Below, in pieces: positions 1 through 6,514 of a stretch of 9,588 nt of DNA. Source of the DNA: an uncultured Lachnospiraceae bacterium (GTDB taxonomy: Bacteria; Bacillota; Clostridia; Lachnospirales; Lachnospiraceae); assembly GCA_947651335.1 (NCBI GenBank), contig CANSYV010000034.1, positions 1 to 9,588 on the forward strand, written 5' to 3'. Each line of letters begins with the position of its first letter. Positions within the stretch are counted from its first letter, which is position 1. The notes under the pieces are model-generated. The model was not told the DNA's origin, did no database searches, and worked only from the letters and a program-made list of their open reading frames with translations. The translations under genes were made by a program, and so were the position numbers.

Positions 1-199
1 AAATCATAGAGTTACATTACAAAATTTCGATATGATTGTCTATATATTAAGAATACGTGTGCAAAAATAGAGGATAACGCGGAAAGTATATATTTTTTGA
101 TATTTTTATGAAAATCTATATTTTCCATCCATCCTGTCAAACGGCATTCTTAATATATAGACAATCATATCGAAATTTTGTAATGTAACTCTATGATTT
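1..199. repeat. Perfect 54-bp inverted repeat (arms 1-54 and 146-199) with 91-bp spacer
   Basis: Bases 1-54 are the exact reverse complement of 146-199. The match stops precisely at the spacer side (A at 55 faces C at 145), and the outer limit is the window edge itself. The 91-bp spacer (55-145) is AT-rich and holds a smaller imperfect hairpin, 81-96 against about 111-126, with 14 of 16 positions matching. No protein is encoded here. Three readings are possible: an artefactual fold-back at a contig end, an invertible DNA segment upstream of the xre gene, or a MITE-like palindromic element. The artefact reading is favoured because the other end of the window shows the same kind of structure. 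The remaining upstream stretch (200-292) is AT-rich and holds only the xre ribosome binding site, with no convincing promoter. Confidence 0.9.
113..140 (-). promoter_or_regulatory. Possible leftward promoter inside the inverted-repeat spacer
   Basis: On the minus strand there is a perfect TTGACA (-35, complement of 135-140), a 16-bp spacer and TAGATT (-10, complement of 113-118). It points out of the window to the left, away from xre. The -10 is only four of six to consensus and the spacing is one short of optimal, in AT-rich DNA where chance matches are common. If the surrounding inverted repeat were recombined, this promoter would face xre instead. Confidence 0.25.
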
Positions 200-292
200 C
201 ACAATCAGCAGACATGATTTTTTACCTTTTTGAAGAACTATAGTAAATAAAACATGTGAAACCAGGCCTGTGTATGAAAGAGAGGGAACGTT

Positions 293-535
293 ATGAATAA
301 GCCAGTGAAACATAAACAATATCAGTATGAGTTTGGACGAAATTTATACAAGTGCCGCAAGAAGAAAGGGCTTACCCAGGAATCTCTTGGAGAGCACATG
401 GGAGTCTCCCGGACGTATATTAATCAGCTGGAGCGGGGCAGAGGCAATCCCACCTTACAGGTTGTTATGAAACTGGCAGATGTATTGAACATTGACGCGG
501 CTTTTCTTGTATTTGGTATTCGTTATAAAGATTGA
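293..535 (+). CDS. Small XRE-family (Cro/CI-type HTH) transcriptional regulator
   Basis: An 80-residue protein that is almost entirely one HTH_3/XRE DNA-binding domain (about residues 14-72). The recognisable core is RKKKGLTQESLGEHMGVSR, then TYINQLERGRGNPTLQ, which covers helices 2-4 of the Cro/CI fold. There is no added sensor, dimerisation or membrane segment, so the DNA-binding domain probably dimerises itself. The ATG at 293 is preceded by GAGGG at 282-286, a six-base gap; the ATG at 274 is out of frame. The target is unknown; self-regulation is common in this family. It sits alone between the AT-rich inverted repeat and the glnA promoter, and its stop codon overlaps that promoter's -35. 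Nothing shows it regulates glnA: it lacks the MerR-type features of GlnR/TnrA. The family call is firm; the role is unknown. Confidence 0.9.
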   Translation: MNKPVKHKQYQYEFGRNLYKCRKKKGLTQESLGEHMGVSRTYINQLERGRGNPTLQVVMKLADVLNIDAAFLVFGIRYKD

Positions 536-560
536 CAAAGAAGCTGACTTCTGTTATGAT
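532..560 (+). promoter_or_regulatory. Consensus sigma-A promoter for the glnA operon
   Basis: TTGACA at 532-537, a 17-bp spacer, and TATGAT at 555-560. This is a perfect -35 and a five-of-six -10 at optimal spacing, placed over the xre stop codon (533-535). The expected start of transcription is near 567-568, only a few bases before the 571-612 hairpin, giving a glnA leader of about 167 nt. I see no clear TGTNA-N7-TNACA GlnR/TnrA box around it. Confidence 0.8.
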
Positions 561-570
561 TTTGCTCATG

Positions 571-612
571 AGACAAAGGCGTTCTTATTATAAGGTAAGA
601 ACGCCTTTGTCT
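571..612 (+). promoter_or_regulatory. Strong 17-bp perfect hairpin at the 5' end of the glnA leader
   Basis: Bases 571-587 pair perfectly with 596-612 around an 8-base loop (TTATAAGG). It is not followed by a T tract (the next bases are GTAAATATATTT), so it is a poor intrinsic terminator for xre, although it could still mark the 3' end of that message. Its position, beginning within about five bases of the predicted glnA transcription start, suggests a 5' leader stem that stabilises the RNA or takes part in leader regulation. The loop does not match the ANTAR hexaloop pattern (A at 1, G at 4). The structure is seen directly; its role is inferred. Confidence 0.75.
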
Positions 613-623
613 GTAAATATATT

Positions 624-653
624 TGAGCCCTTACAGGAGCCGGCTTATTTTTT
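624..653 (+). terminator. Possible attenuator hairpin with T6 tract in the glnA leader
   Basis: TGAGCC (624-629) can pair with GGCTTA (642-647, one G-U pair) and is followed at once by six T residues (648-653). The stem is only six base pairs with a 12-base interior, so as a terminator it is weak. The centre of the interior is ACAGGA (633-638), a hexamer with A at 1 and G at 4 like the loops recognised by ANTAR proteins, but the flanking bases do not close it well (one U-G pair, then two mismatches). The remaining leader, 654-734, contains CCGCGG (694-699) and the glnA ribosome binding site but nothing else I can support. Confidence 0.35.
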
Positions 654-734
654 ATAACCCAGGGGACCTGCATGACTGATATGACTTATTTTTCCGCGGT
701 TTCCAGGATGAGATAGGGAAAGGAGCAAAACAGG

Positions 735-2066
735 ATGGCCATGTACACCAAAGCAGATATTTTTCGTATGATAGAGGAAGAAGATGTGGAATTTATCCGC
801 CTTCAGTTTACGGATATGTTCGGAATGTTCAAAAATGTGGCGGTGACCTCCAGTCAGATGGAGAAAGCCCTGAATAATCAGTGTATGTTTGACGGTTCTT
901 CTATTGATGGTTTTGTGCGGATTGAAGAGTCCGATATGTATCTGTACCCGGATCTGGATACGTTTCAGATTTTTCCATGGCGGCCTCAGCAGGGAAAGGT
1001 GGCCCGGTTAATCTGTGATGTTTACCGCCCAGATGGCAGTCCCTTTGAGGGAGATCCCCGTTTTCTTTTGAAAAAGATGGTTTCAGAGGTGGAAGCTCTG
1101 GGGTATGAGTTCCAGGTTGGGCCTGAGTGCGAATTTTTCCTGTTTCATATAGATGATGACGGAATGCCTACCACCATCAGCCATGAGAAGGCAGGGTATT
1201 TTGACATGGGGCCTGTGGATCTGGGGGAAAATGCCCGGAGGGATATGGTGCTCACTTTGGAGGATATGGATTTTGAGATTGAGTCATCCCACCATGAGGC
1301 GGCCCCGGCCCAGCATGAGATTGATTTTAAATACGGTCCTGCCCTGCAGGTGGCTGACAATATTATGACTTTTAAACTGGCGGTAAAAACTATTGCAAAA
1401 AGGCACGGTCTTCACGCCACGTTTATGCCCAAGCCAAAATATGGAGTCAATGGTTCCGGTATGCACATTAATATGTCACTGTCAAGAGATGGAAAAAATG
1501 TGTTCGCGGACCCGGATGACCCGGAAGGGCTGAGCCGGGAGGCGTATTGGTTCATCGGCGGGCTTATGAAGCACATGAAAGGAATCACGGCCATCACCAA
1601 TCCATTGGTGAATTCTTATAAGCGTCTGGTTCCCGGGTATGAGGCACCGGTCTACATTGCCTGGTCAGGAACTAACAGAAGTCCTCTGATACGCATTCCT
1701 TCTTCCAGGGAAGAGAATACCCGGGTGGAGCTGCGCTCCCCGGACCCTGCGGCCAATCCTTACCTGGCCATTGCCCTGTGTCTGGCAGCCGGAATCGACG
1801 GTATCAAAAATCAGGTGCAGCCTCCTGCCAGTGTAAACCAGAACATATATGAAATGTCCAAATCGGATAAGAAAGCGGCGGATATCCAGACTCTTCCCAC
1901 GAATCTGCAGGATGCTCTGAGGGAGCTGGAAAAGGATGACTTCATCATGCAGGTGCTGGGGGAAAAGACAGCAGAAACATATATCCATGCAAAGAGAGCG
2001 GAGTGGCAGCAGTATACCCAGCAGGTGGCTGCCTGGGAGCTGGAACAGTATCTCTATAAATTTTAG
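735..2066 (+). CDS. glnA: Glutamine synthetase type I (GSI-alpha)
   Basis: Cytosolic dodecameric enzyme making glutamine from glutamate, ammonia and ATP, the main entry of ammonium into metabolism. At 443 residues it has the length of the Bacillus subtilis enzyme, to which it aligns end to end from memory. Motifs in order: beta-grasp N-terminal domain with LQFTDMFG (about 23-30) and [21 protein letters not shown] (about 52-72, including Arg62); catalytic GPECEFFLF (129-137); [16 protein letters not shown] (185-200); [11 protein letters not shown] (239-249); [13 protein letters not shown] (293-305, with flexible-loop Glu303); NRSPLIRIP (314-322); [16 protein letters not shown] (330-345). This is the alpha subtype, expected to be feedback-inhibited by glutamine and not adenylylated. 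The start at 735 has AAAGGAG at 719-725; the ATG two codons later is a weaker choice. First gene of the operon, behind a strong promoter and structured leader, with the ANTAR gene 14 bp downstream. Confidence 0.97.
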   Translation: MAMYTKADIFRMIEEEDVEFIRLQFTDMFGMFKNVAVTSSQMEKALNNQCMFDGSSIDGFVRIEESDMYLYPDLDTFQIFPWRPQQGKVARLICDVYRPDGSPFEGDPRFLLKKMVSEVEALGYEFQVGPECEFFLFHIDDDGMPTTISHEKAGYFDMGPVDLGENARRDMVLTLEDMDFEIESSHHEAAPAQHEIDFKYGPALQVADNIMTFKLAVKTIAKRHGLHATFMPKPKYGVNGSGMHINMSLSRDGKNVFADPDDPEGLSREAYWFIGGLMKHMKGITAITNPLVNSYKRLVPGYEAPVYIAWSGTNRSPLIRIPSSREENTRVELRSPDPAANPYLAIALCLAAGIDGIKNQVQPPASVNQNIYEMSKSDKKAADIQTLPTNLQDALRELEKDDFIMQVLGEKTAETYIHAKRAEWQQYTQQVAAWELEQYLYKF

Positions 2067-2080
2067 AGAGGAGTATTGCT

Positions 2081-2611
2081 ATGAGCAGCGTAGTGGTGGT
2101 ATTCCCAAAACTGGAGGACGCCAAAAGCATCCGGAATCTTTTGGTGAGAAACGGCGTCGACGTGGTGGGCATCTGTACCACTGGCGGCGAGGCGCTGGAC
2201 TGCATGGAAAATCTCAGGGGAGGAATTATTGTATGCAGTTATCGGTTTAGGGATATGCTGTATACAGATCTAAAAGACCAGATGAGGCCTGGTTTCGAGA
2301 TGCTGCTTCTGGCTTCCCAAAGAGTGCTTGCGGAAAAAGGGCAGGATGATATAATGGCTGTGTGTATGCCCTTGAAAGTTCACGAATTACTTGATACTAT
2401 AAATATGATGGAAGCTGCCCTTCAAAGGGCCAGAAAGAAAAAGCGCCGCCGTGACCCTGCAGAGAAAGCGGTGGTGGAAAAGGCAAAGGCTCTTTTGATG
2501 GAGCGCAATCATATGACAGAGGAAGAAGCCCATCGCTATGTGCAGAAATGCAGTATGGACAGCGGAAACACTTTGGTGGAGACGGCGGAGATGATTATAA
2601 GTATGTGGTAG
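2081..2611 (+). CDS. ANTAR-domain RNA-binding regulator with degenerate receiver domain
   Basis: A 176-residue cytosolic protein. Residues about 1-105 look like a response-regulator receiver fold, then a basic helical linker (about 107-125, with KKKRRR), then a C-terminal ANTAR domain (about 128-173) seen as EKAVVEKAKALLMERNHMTEEEA followed by the NTLVETAEMI helix. ANTAR domains of the AmiR/NasR/EutV group bind paired stem-loops in leader RNA and prevent termination. The receiver appears non-functional for phosphotransfer: the beta-3 position that normally holds the phospho-accepting Asp reads IIVCSYRF, and the beta-5 Lys-Pro reads CMPLK. It may instead respond to a ligand or a partner protein. 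The start ATG has GAGGAG at 2068-2073. The gene lies 14 bp after glnA, and an ANTAR gene beside glnA is a recurring clostridial arrangement as I recall it. Likely role: control of glnA or other nitrogen genes at the RNA level. The family call is firm; the target is inferred. Confidence 0.9.
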   Translation: MSSVVVVFPKLEDAKSIRNLLVRNGVDVVGICTTGGEALDCMENLRGGIIVCSYRFRDMLYTDLKDQMRPGFEMLLLASQRVLAEKGQDDIMAVCMPLKVHELLDTINMMEAALQRARKKKRRRDPAEKAVVEKAKALLMERNHMTEEEAHRYVQKCSMDSGNTLVETAEMIISMW

Positions 2612-2651
2612 CCGGGTGAATGGCAGGCGGCAGACGTGGGAGGGAAGTTTT

Positions 2652-3512
2652 ATGAAGTTTACGAAAATGCATGGGATTGGGAATGATTATGTGTATGTGA
2701 ATTGTCTGGAGGAGAAGATAGGGGACCCGGCCAGGACTGCCAGGCTGGTGAGTGACAGGCATTTTGGGATTGGGTCAGACGGGCTGATTCTGATTGAGCC
2801 CTCTGAGAAAGCGGATTTTACTATGACCATGTATAATGCGGATGGCTCTCAGGGGGCTATGTGCGGGAATGGGATTCGGTGTGTGGGAAAATATGTGTAT
2901 GACCATGGACTGACTCACCAGGAGCATGTGCGGATTGAGACGATAAGCGGCATTAAGGAGCTGGACCTGACTGTGCGGGAGGGGAAAGTGGAGCTGGTGC
3001 GGGTGAATATGGGTTCTCCAGAACTGACTGCGGCGCAGATTCCCATTTTGACACAGGAGAAAAAGGCGGTGAATCTGCCCATAGAGGTGGATGGGGACAC
3101 GTATGGCATTACAGGGGTGTCCATGGGAAATCCCCACGCGGTGGTTTACCTGGAGGATTTGGATAACCTGGATATTGAGAAGCTGGGGCCTAAGTTCGAG
3201 AATCATCCGTGTTTCCCGGACCGGATTAACACGGAATTCTGCAGAGTGCTGGACGAACACAATCTGCAGATGCGGGTGTGGGAGCGGGGGTCAGGGGAGA
3301 CACTGGCCTGCGGAACCGGTGCCTGCGCGGCGGCAGTTTCTTCTATTATAAATGGATATACAAAGGAACAGGTAAATGTAAAACTTCTGGGCGGCAGCCT
3401 GGAGATCTACTGGGATCAAAAGAGCAATCTGGTGTACATGACAGGGCCGGCAAAAGAAGTATTTCATGGAGAAATTTATATAGACAGGGTGGAGGAAGAA
3501 AGAAATGTTTAA
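2652..3512 (+). CDS. dapF: Diaminopimelate epimerase
   Basis: Cytosolic, cofactor-independent epimerase converting LL-diaminopimelate to meso-diaminopimelate, the precursor of lysine and of the peptidoglycan cross-link residue. The 286 residues form two pseudo-symmetric lobes, each giving one catalytic cysteine: Cys71 in [16 protein letters not shown] (63-77) and Cys220 in [18 protein letters not shown] (211-228). The N-terminal [16 protein letters not shown] is typical of the family, and [13 protein letters not shown] is also present. An upstream in-frame ATG at 2616 would add 12 residues, but 2652 is chosen because it begins the conserved N-terminus and has GGGAGG at 2638-2643 with an eight-base gap. 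It lies 40 bp after the ANTAR gene with no terminator or clear promoter between them. The end overlaps dapL by eight bases, so the two are probably translationally coupled. Confidence 0.96.
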   Translation: MKFTKMHGIGNDYVYVNCLEEKIGDPARTARLVSDRHFGIGSDGLILIEPSEKADFTMTMYNADGSQGAMCGNGIRCVGKYVYDHGLTHQEHVRIETISGIKELDLTVREGKVELVRVNMGSPELTAAQIPILTQEKKAVNLPIEVDGDTYGITGVSMGNPHAVVYLEDLDNLDIEKLGPKFENHPCFPDRINTEFCRVLDEHNLQMRVWERGSGETLACGTGACAAAVSSIINGYTKEQVNVKLLGGSLEIYWDQKSNLVYMTGPAKEVFHGEIYIDRVEEERNV

Positions 3513-4719
3513 AATCAATGAAAATTATCTGAAGTTACCAGGAAGTTATTTGTTTTCCACAATCGGAAAGAAAGTGGCTGCCTTCACAGAGGCAAATCCG
3601 GATAAACCTATTATCCGTCTGGGTATCGGAGATGTGACCCAGCCCCTGGCTCCAGCCATTATCCAGGCGCTGCACAGTGCGGTGGATGAGATGGGCAGGG
3701 CAGAGACTTTTCACGGTTATGCTCCGGATCTGGGTTACAGTTTTCTGAGAGAGACCATTGCCAGAGAGGATTATGAGGCTAAGGGATGCCAGATTGGGGC
3801 AGATGAGATTTTTGTGTCCGACGGAGCAAAAAGTGATTCTGCCAATATCCAGGAGATTTTCAGCAATGATTGTAAAATCGCCGTTTGCGACCCGGTATAT
3901 CCGGTGTATGTGGACAGCAATGTGATGGCGGGGAGAACGGGGACCTATGACCCCAAAACAGAGATGTGGAGCGATGTGATCTACATGCCCTGTACCAAAG
4001 ACAATGATTTTGTGCCTGAGCTGCCCAAAGAGACCCCGGATTTGATCTATCTGTGCTATCCCAACAATCCCACAGGGTCTGCGCTCACCAAAGAGCAGCT
4101 TCAGGTGTGGGTGGACTATGCCAATAAAAACGGGTCGGTGATCATCTACGACGCTGCCTATGAAGCATATATTTCCCAGGAAAATGTGCCCCATTCTATT
4201 TACGAATGCCCAGGGGCCAGAACCTGCGCCATCGAACTGCGCAGTTTTTCCAAAAATGCAGGCTTTACCGGAACCCGTCTGGGATTCACGGTGATTCCCA
4301 AAGAGCTTATGTGCGGTGAGGTTTCCCTGCATTCTCTGTGGGCAAGAAGACATGGAACTAAGTACAACGGGGCGCCCTATATTATCCAGAAAGCCGGGGA
4401 GGCTGTCTATTCTGCTGAAGGGAAGGCACAGTTAAAAGAGCAGGTGGCTTATTATATGAAGAATGCCTCTGTGATTTACCAGGGATTGAAGGATGCCGGG
4501 TATGATGTGTCCGGCGGCATCAATGCACCGTATATCTGGATGCAGACACCTAAGGGAATGGGTTCCTGGGAATTCTTCGATTATCTGCTGGAAAAGGCAA
4601 ATGTGGTGGGAACGCCGGGAGCCGGATTCGGACCCAGCGGGGAAGGCTGCTTCCGCCTGACTGCATTCGGAACTTATGAAAATACTGTGGCGGCTATGGA
4701 GCGCATCAAACAGTTGTAA
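3505..4719 (+). CDS. dapL: LL-diaminopimelate aminotransferase
   Basis: PLP-dependent fold-type I aminotransferase that makes LL-diaminopimelate from tetrahydrodipicolinate in one step with glutamate as amino donor, bypassing the acylated DapD/DapC/DapE intermediates. The 404-residue length fits the family. Visible features: N-terminal [19 protein letters not shown] (5-23); [11 protein letters not shown] (38-48); [10 protein letters not shown] (69-78); [12 protein letters not shown] (105-116); [12 protein letters not shown] (128-139); CYPNNPTGS (184-192); PLP-ring Asp216 in [10 protein letters not shown]; Schiff-base Lys250 in [17 protein letters not shown]-terminal [12 protein letters not shown] (383-394). 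It supplies the substrate for the DapF encoded just upstream. The start at 3505 lies inside the dapF end, with GGAGGA at 3491-3496 and an eight-base gap. A dapF-dapL pair fits the aminotransferase variant of the lysine/DAP pathway. Confidence 0.96.
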   Translation: MFKINENYLKLPGSYLFSTIGKKVAAFTEANPDKPIIRLGIGDVTQPLAPAIIQALHSAVDEMGRAETFHGYAPDLGYSFLRETIAREDYEAKGCQIGADEIFVSDGAKSDSANIQEIFSNDCKIAVCDPVYPVYVDSNVMAGRTGTYDPKTEMWSDVIYMPCTKDNDFVPELPKETPDLIYLCYPNNPTGSALTKEQLQVWVDYANKNGSVIIYDAAYEAYISQENVPHSIYECPGARTCAIELRSFSKNAGFTGTRLGFTVIPKELMCGEVSLHSLWARRHGTKYNGAPYIIQKAGEAVYSAEGKAQLKEQVAYYMKNASVIYQGLKDAGYDVSGGINAPYIWMQTPKGMGSWEFFDYLLEKANVVGTPGAGFGPSGEGCFRLTAFGTYENTVAAMERIKQL

Positions 4720-4731
4720 GGAGTATGGCAT

Positions 4732-5025
4732 ATGGCAAATATCATTAGTGATGAAACGATAGAATACGTGGGTATCTTATCCAAGCTGGAACTTTCTGAC
4801 CAGGAAAAAGAGCAGGCAAAAAAGGATATGGGGAGAATGCTGGACTATATTGATATGCTCAATGAGCTGGATACCAGCCAGGTGGAACCCATGTCCCATG
4901 TATTCCCTGTACACAATGTGTTCCGGGAAGACGTGGTGGTAAATCAGGACCAGCGGGATGAGATTCTGGTAAATGCGCCGGAACAAAAGGACGGACAGTT
5001 CCAGGTGCCGAAAACGGTAGAGTAG
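4732..5025 (+). CDS. gatC: Asp-tRNA(Asn)/Glu-tRNA(Gln) amidotransferase subunit C
   Basis: Small 97-residue subunit that wraps around GatA and stabilises the GatCAB amidotransferase complex. It starts with [18 protein letters not shown], the usual N-terminal helix of GatC, continues through [17 protein letters not shown], and has the extended linker [19 protein letters not shown] followed by [19 protein letters not shown] at the C-terminus. The length is normal for the family. AAGGAG (4718-4723) overlaps the dapL stop codon and sits eight bases before the ATG, so the gene is tightly placed between dapL and gatA. No independent promoter is visible. Confidence 0.95.
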   Translation: MANIISDETIEYVGILSKLELSDQEKEQAKKDMGRMLDYIDMLNELDTSQVEPMSHVFPVHNVFREDVVVNQDQRDEILVNAPEQKDGQFQVPKTVE

Positions 5026-5035
5026 GAGGAAAACC

Positions 5036-6514
5036 ATGGACGTACAGAGTCTGACAGCCGTCCGGCTGGGAGAGAAAATAAAGAAGAAAGAGTTGTCAGC
5101 CGTGGAGGCTGCACAGGCTGCGTTTGCCCAGATTGCGGCCTGTGAGAAAACATACCACTGCTATGTGACTGTGGAAGAAGAAAAAGCCATGGAACAGGCA
5201 GAGCAGGTCCAGAAGAAGATTGATGAAGGGCAGCTGACAGGCCCTCTGGCAGGGGTGCCTGTGGCTATCAAGGATAATATGTGCACCAAGGGGATACTGA
5301 CCACCTGCAGTTCCCGGATACTGGGAAATTTTGTCCCCACCTATACAGCAGAAGCGGTGAAATGCCTGGAGAAGGCAGGGGCTGTGATTCTGGGGAAAAC
5401 CAATATGGATGAATTCGCCATGGGCAGCACCACAGAGACTTCCTATTACGGAGTCACCAGGAATCCCTGGAATCCAGAGCATGTGCCCGGGGGTTCTTCC
5501 GGCGGTTCCAGCGCCGCGGTGGCGGCAGGGGAATGTTTCTATGCCCTTGGCTCTGACACAGGGGGTTCCATCCGCCAGCCCAGTTCCTTCTGCGGCGTGA
5601 CAGGCATGAAGCCCACTTACGGGACCATATCCCGGTATGGTCTCATCGCCTACGGTTCTTCCCTGGACCAGATCGGCCCGGTGGCGAAAGACGTGGCGGA
5701 CTGCGCGGCAATTCTGGAAATCCTTGCAGTCCATGATCCCAAGGACAGTACATCTGTGAAACGGGAAGACACAGACTTTACCTCTGCTCTCACCGGGGAT
5801 GTGAAGGGGATGAAAGTGGGCATACCCAGAGATTATCTGGGGGAAGGACTGGACAGCCAGGTAAAAGAAACCGTGTTAAAAGCAGCCAGATCTCTGGAAT
5901 TCCAGGGAGCGCAGGTGGAGGAGTTTGACCTGAGCCTGGTGGAATACGCGATCCCGGCTTATTATGTGATCGCATCTGCGGAAGCCAGTTCCAACCTGTC
6001 CAGATTCGACGGAATCAAGTATGGTTACCGGACAGAGGATTATGAAGGGCTGCACAATATGTATAAAAAGACCCGCTCCGAAGGATTCGGGGAAGAGGTG
6101 AAGCGGCGGATTATGCTGGGGTCATTTGTGCTCAGTTCCGGATATTATGACGCCTACTACTTAAAAGCGCTCAGGACAAAAGCCCTGATTAAGCAGGCTT
6201 TTGACAAGGCCTTTGAAAAATATGATGTGATACTGGGGCCCACGGCTCCGTCCACAGCGCCCAAGCTGGGGGAAAGCCTGGAAGACCCGCTGAAGATGTA
6301 TCTGGGAGATATTTATACGGTATCTGTTAATCTGGCAGGGCTTCCGGCTATGAGTGTTCCCTATGGAATTGACAGCCAGGGGCTTCCCATAGGCGTCCAG
6401 CTCATCGGGGATTCCTTCCAGGAGAAGAAGATTTTCCGGGCAGGCTATGGACTGGAGCAGGCCAGAGAGGACCAGGACCTGCTGGCGCCTGTGCTGAGGA
6501 AGGAGGGCAGATAG
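5036..6514 (+). CDS. gatA: Asp-tRNA(Asn)/Glu-tRNA(Gln) amidotransferase subunit A (glutaminase)
   Basis: Amidase-signature subunit that hydrolyses glutamine and channels the ammonia to GatB, releasing glutamate. It has 492 residues, normal length. The Ser-cisSer-Lys catalytic triad is intact: Lys79 in PVAIKDNMCTKG, Ser154 in the glycine/serine loop VPGGSSGGSSAAVAAG (150-165), and Ser178 in GSDTGGSIRQP (172-182). As I recall the Staphylococcus aureus structure, these are the same residue numbers. Also present are GKTNMDEFAMGS (120-131), GMKPTYGTISRYGL (190-203) and SLDQIGP. The start at 5036 has AGGAGG at 5024-5029, overlapping the gatC stop. The gatA stop codon abuts the gatB ATG. The protein is cytosolic and works as a GatCAB heterotrimer. 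Confidence 0.97.
   Translation: MDVQSLTAVRLGEKIKKKELSAVEAAQAAFAQIAACEKTYHCYVTVEEEKAMEQAEQVQKKIDEGQLTGPLAGVPVAIKDNMCTKGILTTCSSRILGNFVPTYTAEAVKCLEKAGAVILGKTNMDEFAMGSTTETSYYGVTRNPWNPEHVPGGSSGGSSAAVAAGECFYALGSDTGGSIRQPSSFCGVTGMKPTYGTISRYGLIAYGSSLDQIGPVAKDVADCAAILEILAVHDPKDSTSVKREDTDFTSALTGDVKGMKVGIPRDYLGEGLDSQVKETVLKAARSLEFQGAQVEEFDLSLVEYAIPAYYVIASAEASSNLSRFDGIKYGYRTEDYEGLHNMYKKTRSEGFGEEVKRRIMLGSFVLSSGYYDAYYLKALRTKALIKQAFDKAFEKYDVILGPTAPSTAPKLGESLEDPLKMYLGDIYTVSVNLAGLPAMSVPYGIDSQGLPIGVQLIGDSFQEKKIFRAGYGLEQAREDQDLLAPVLRKEGR

Noticed and set aside
1..290. Insertion-sequence end, CRISPR or origin in the AT-rich start
   Set aside because: No transposase, no repeated spacer pattern and no DnaA-box cluster; the only structure is the inverted repeat and a small imperfect hairpin inside it.
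571..612. Hairpin as a classical intrinsic terminator of xre
   Set aside because: The stem is excellent but there is no T tract after it, and it lies just downstream of a consensus promoter, so a leader-RNA role is more likely. Termination is not excluded.
532..734. GlnR/TnrA operator, T-box or glutamine riboswitch in the glnA leader
   Set aside because: No TGTNA-N7-TNACA palindrome, no T-box NNTGG-type antiterminator sequence and no recognisable glutamine aptamer could be found by eye.
2616..2651. Upstream ATG giving dapF 12 extra N-terminal residues
   Set aside because: The conserved family N-terminus starts at 2652, which has a well-spaced GGGAGG; the extension looks unlike any DapF start and has no good ribosome binding site.
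3535..4353. Antisense open frame of 272 codons opposite dapL
   Set aside because: Shadow of dapL: no recognisable domain, and dapL is intact with all PLP-site motifs on the other strand.
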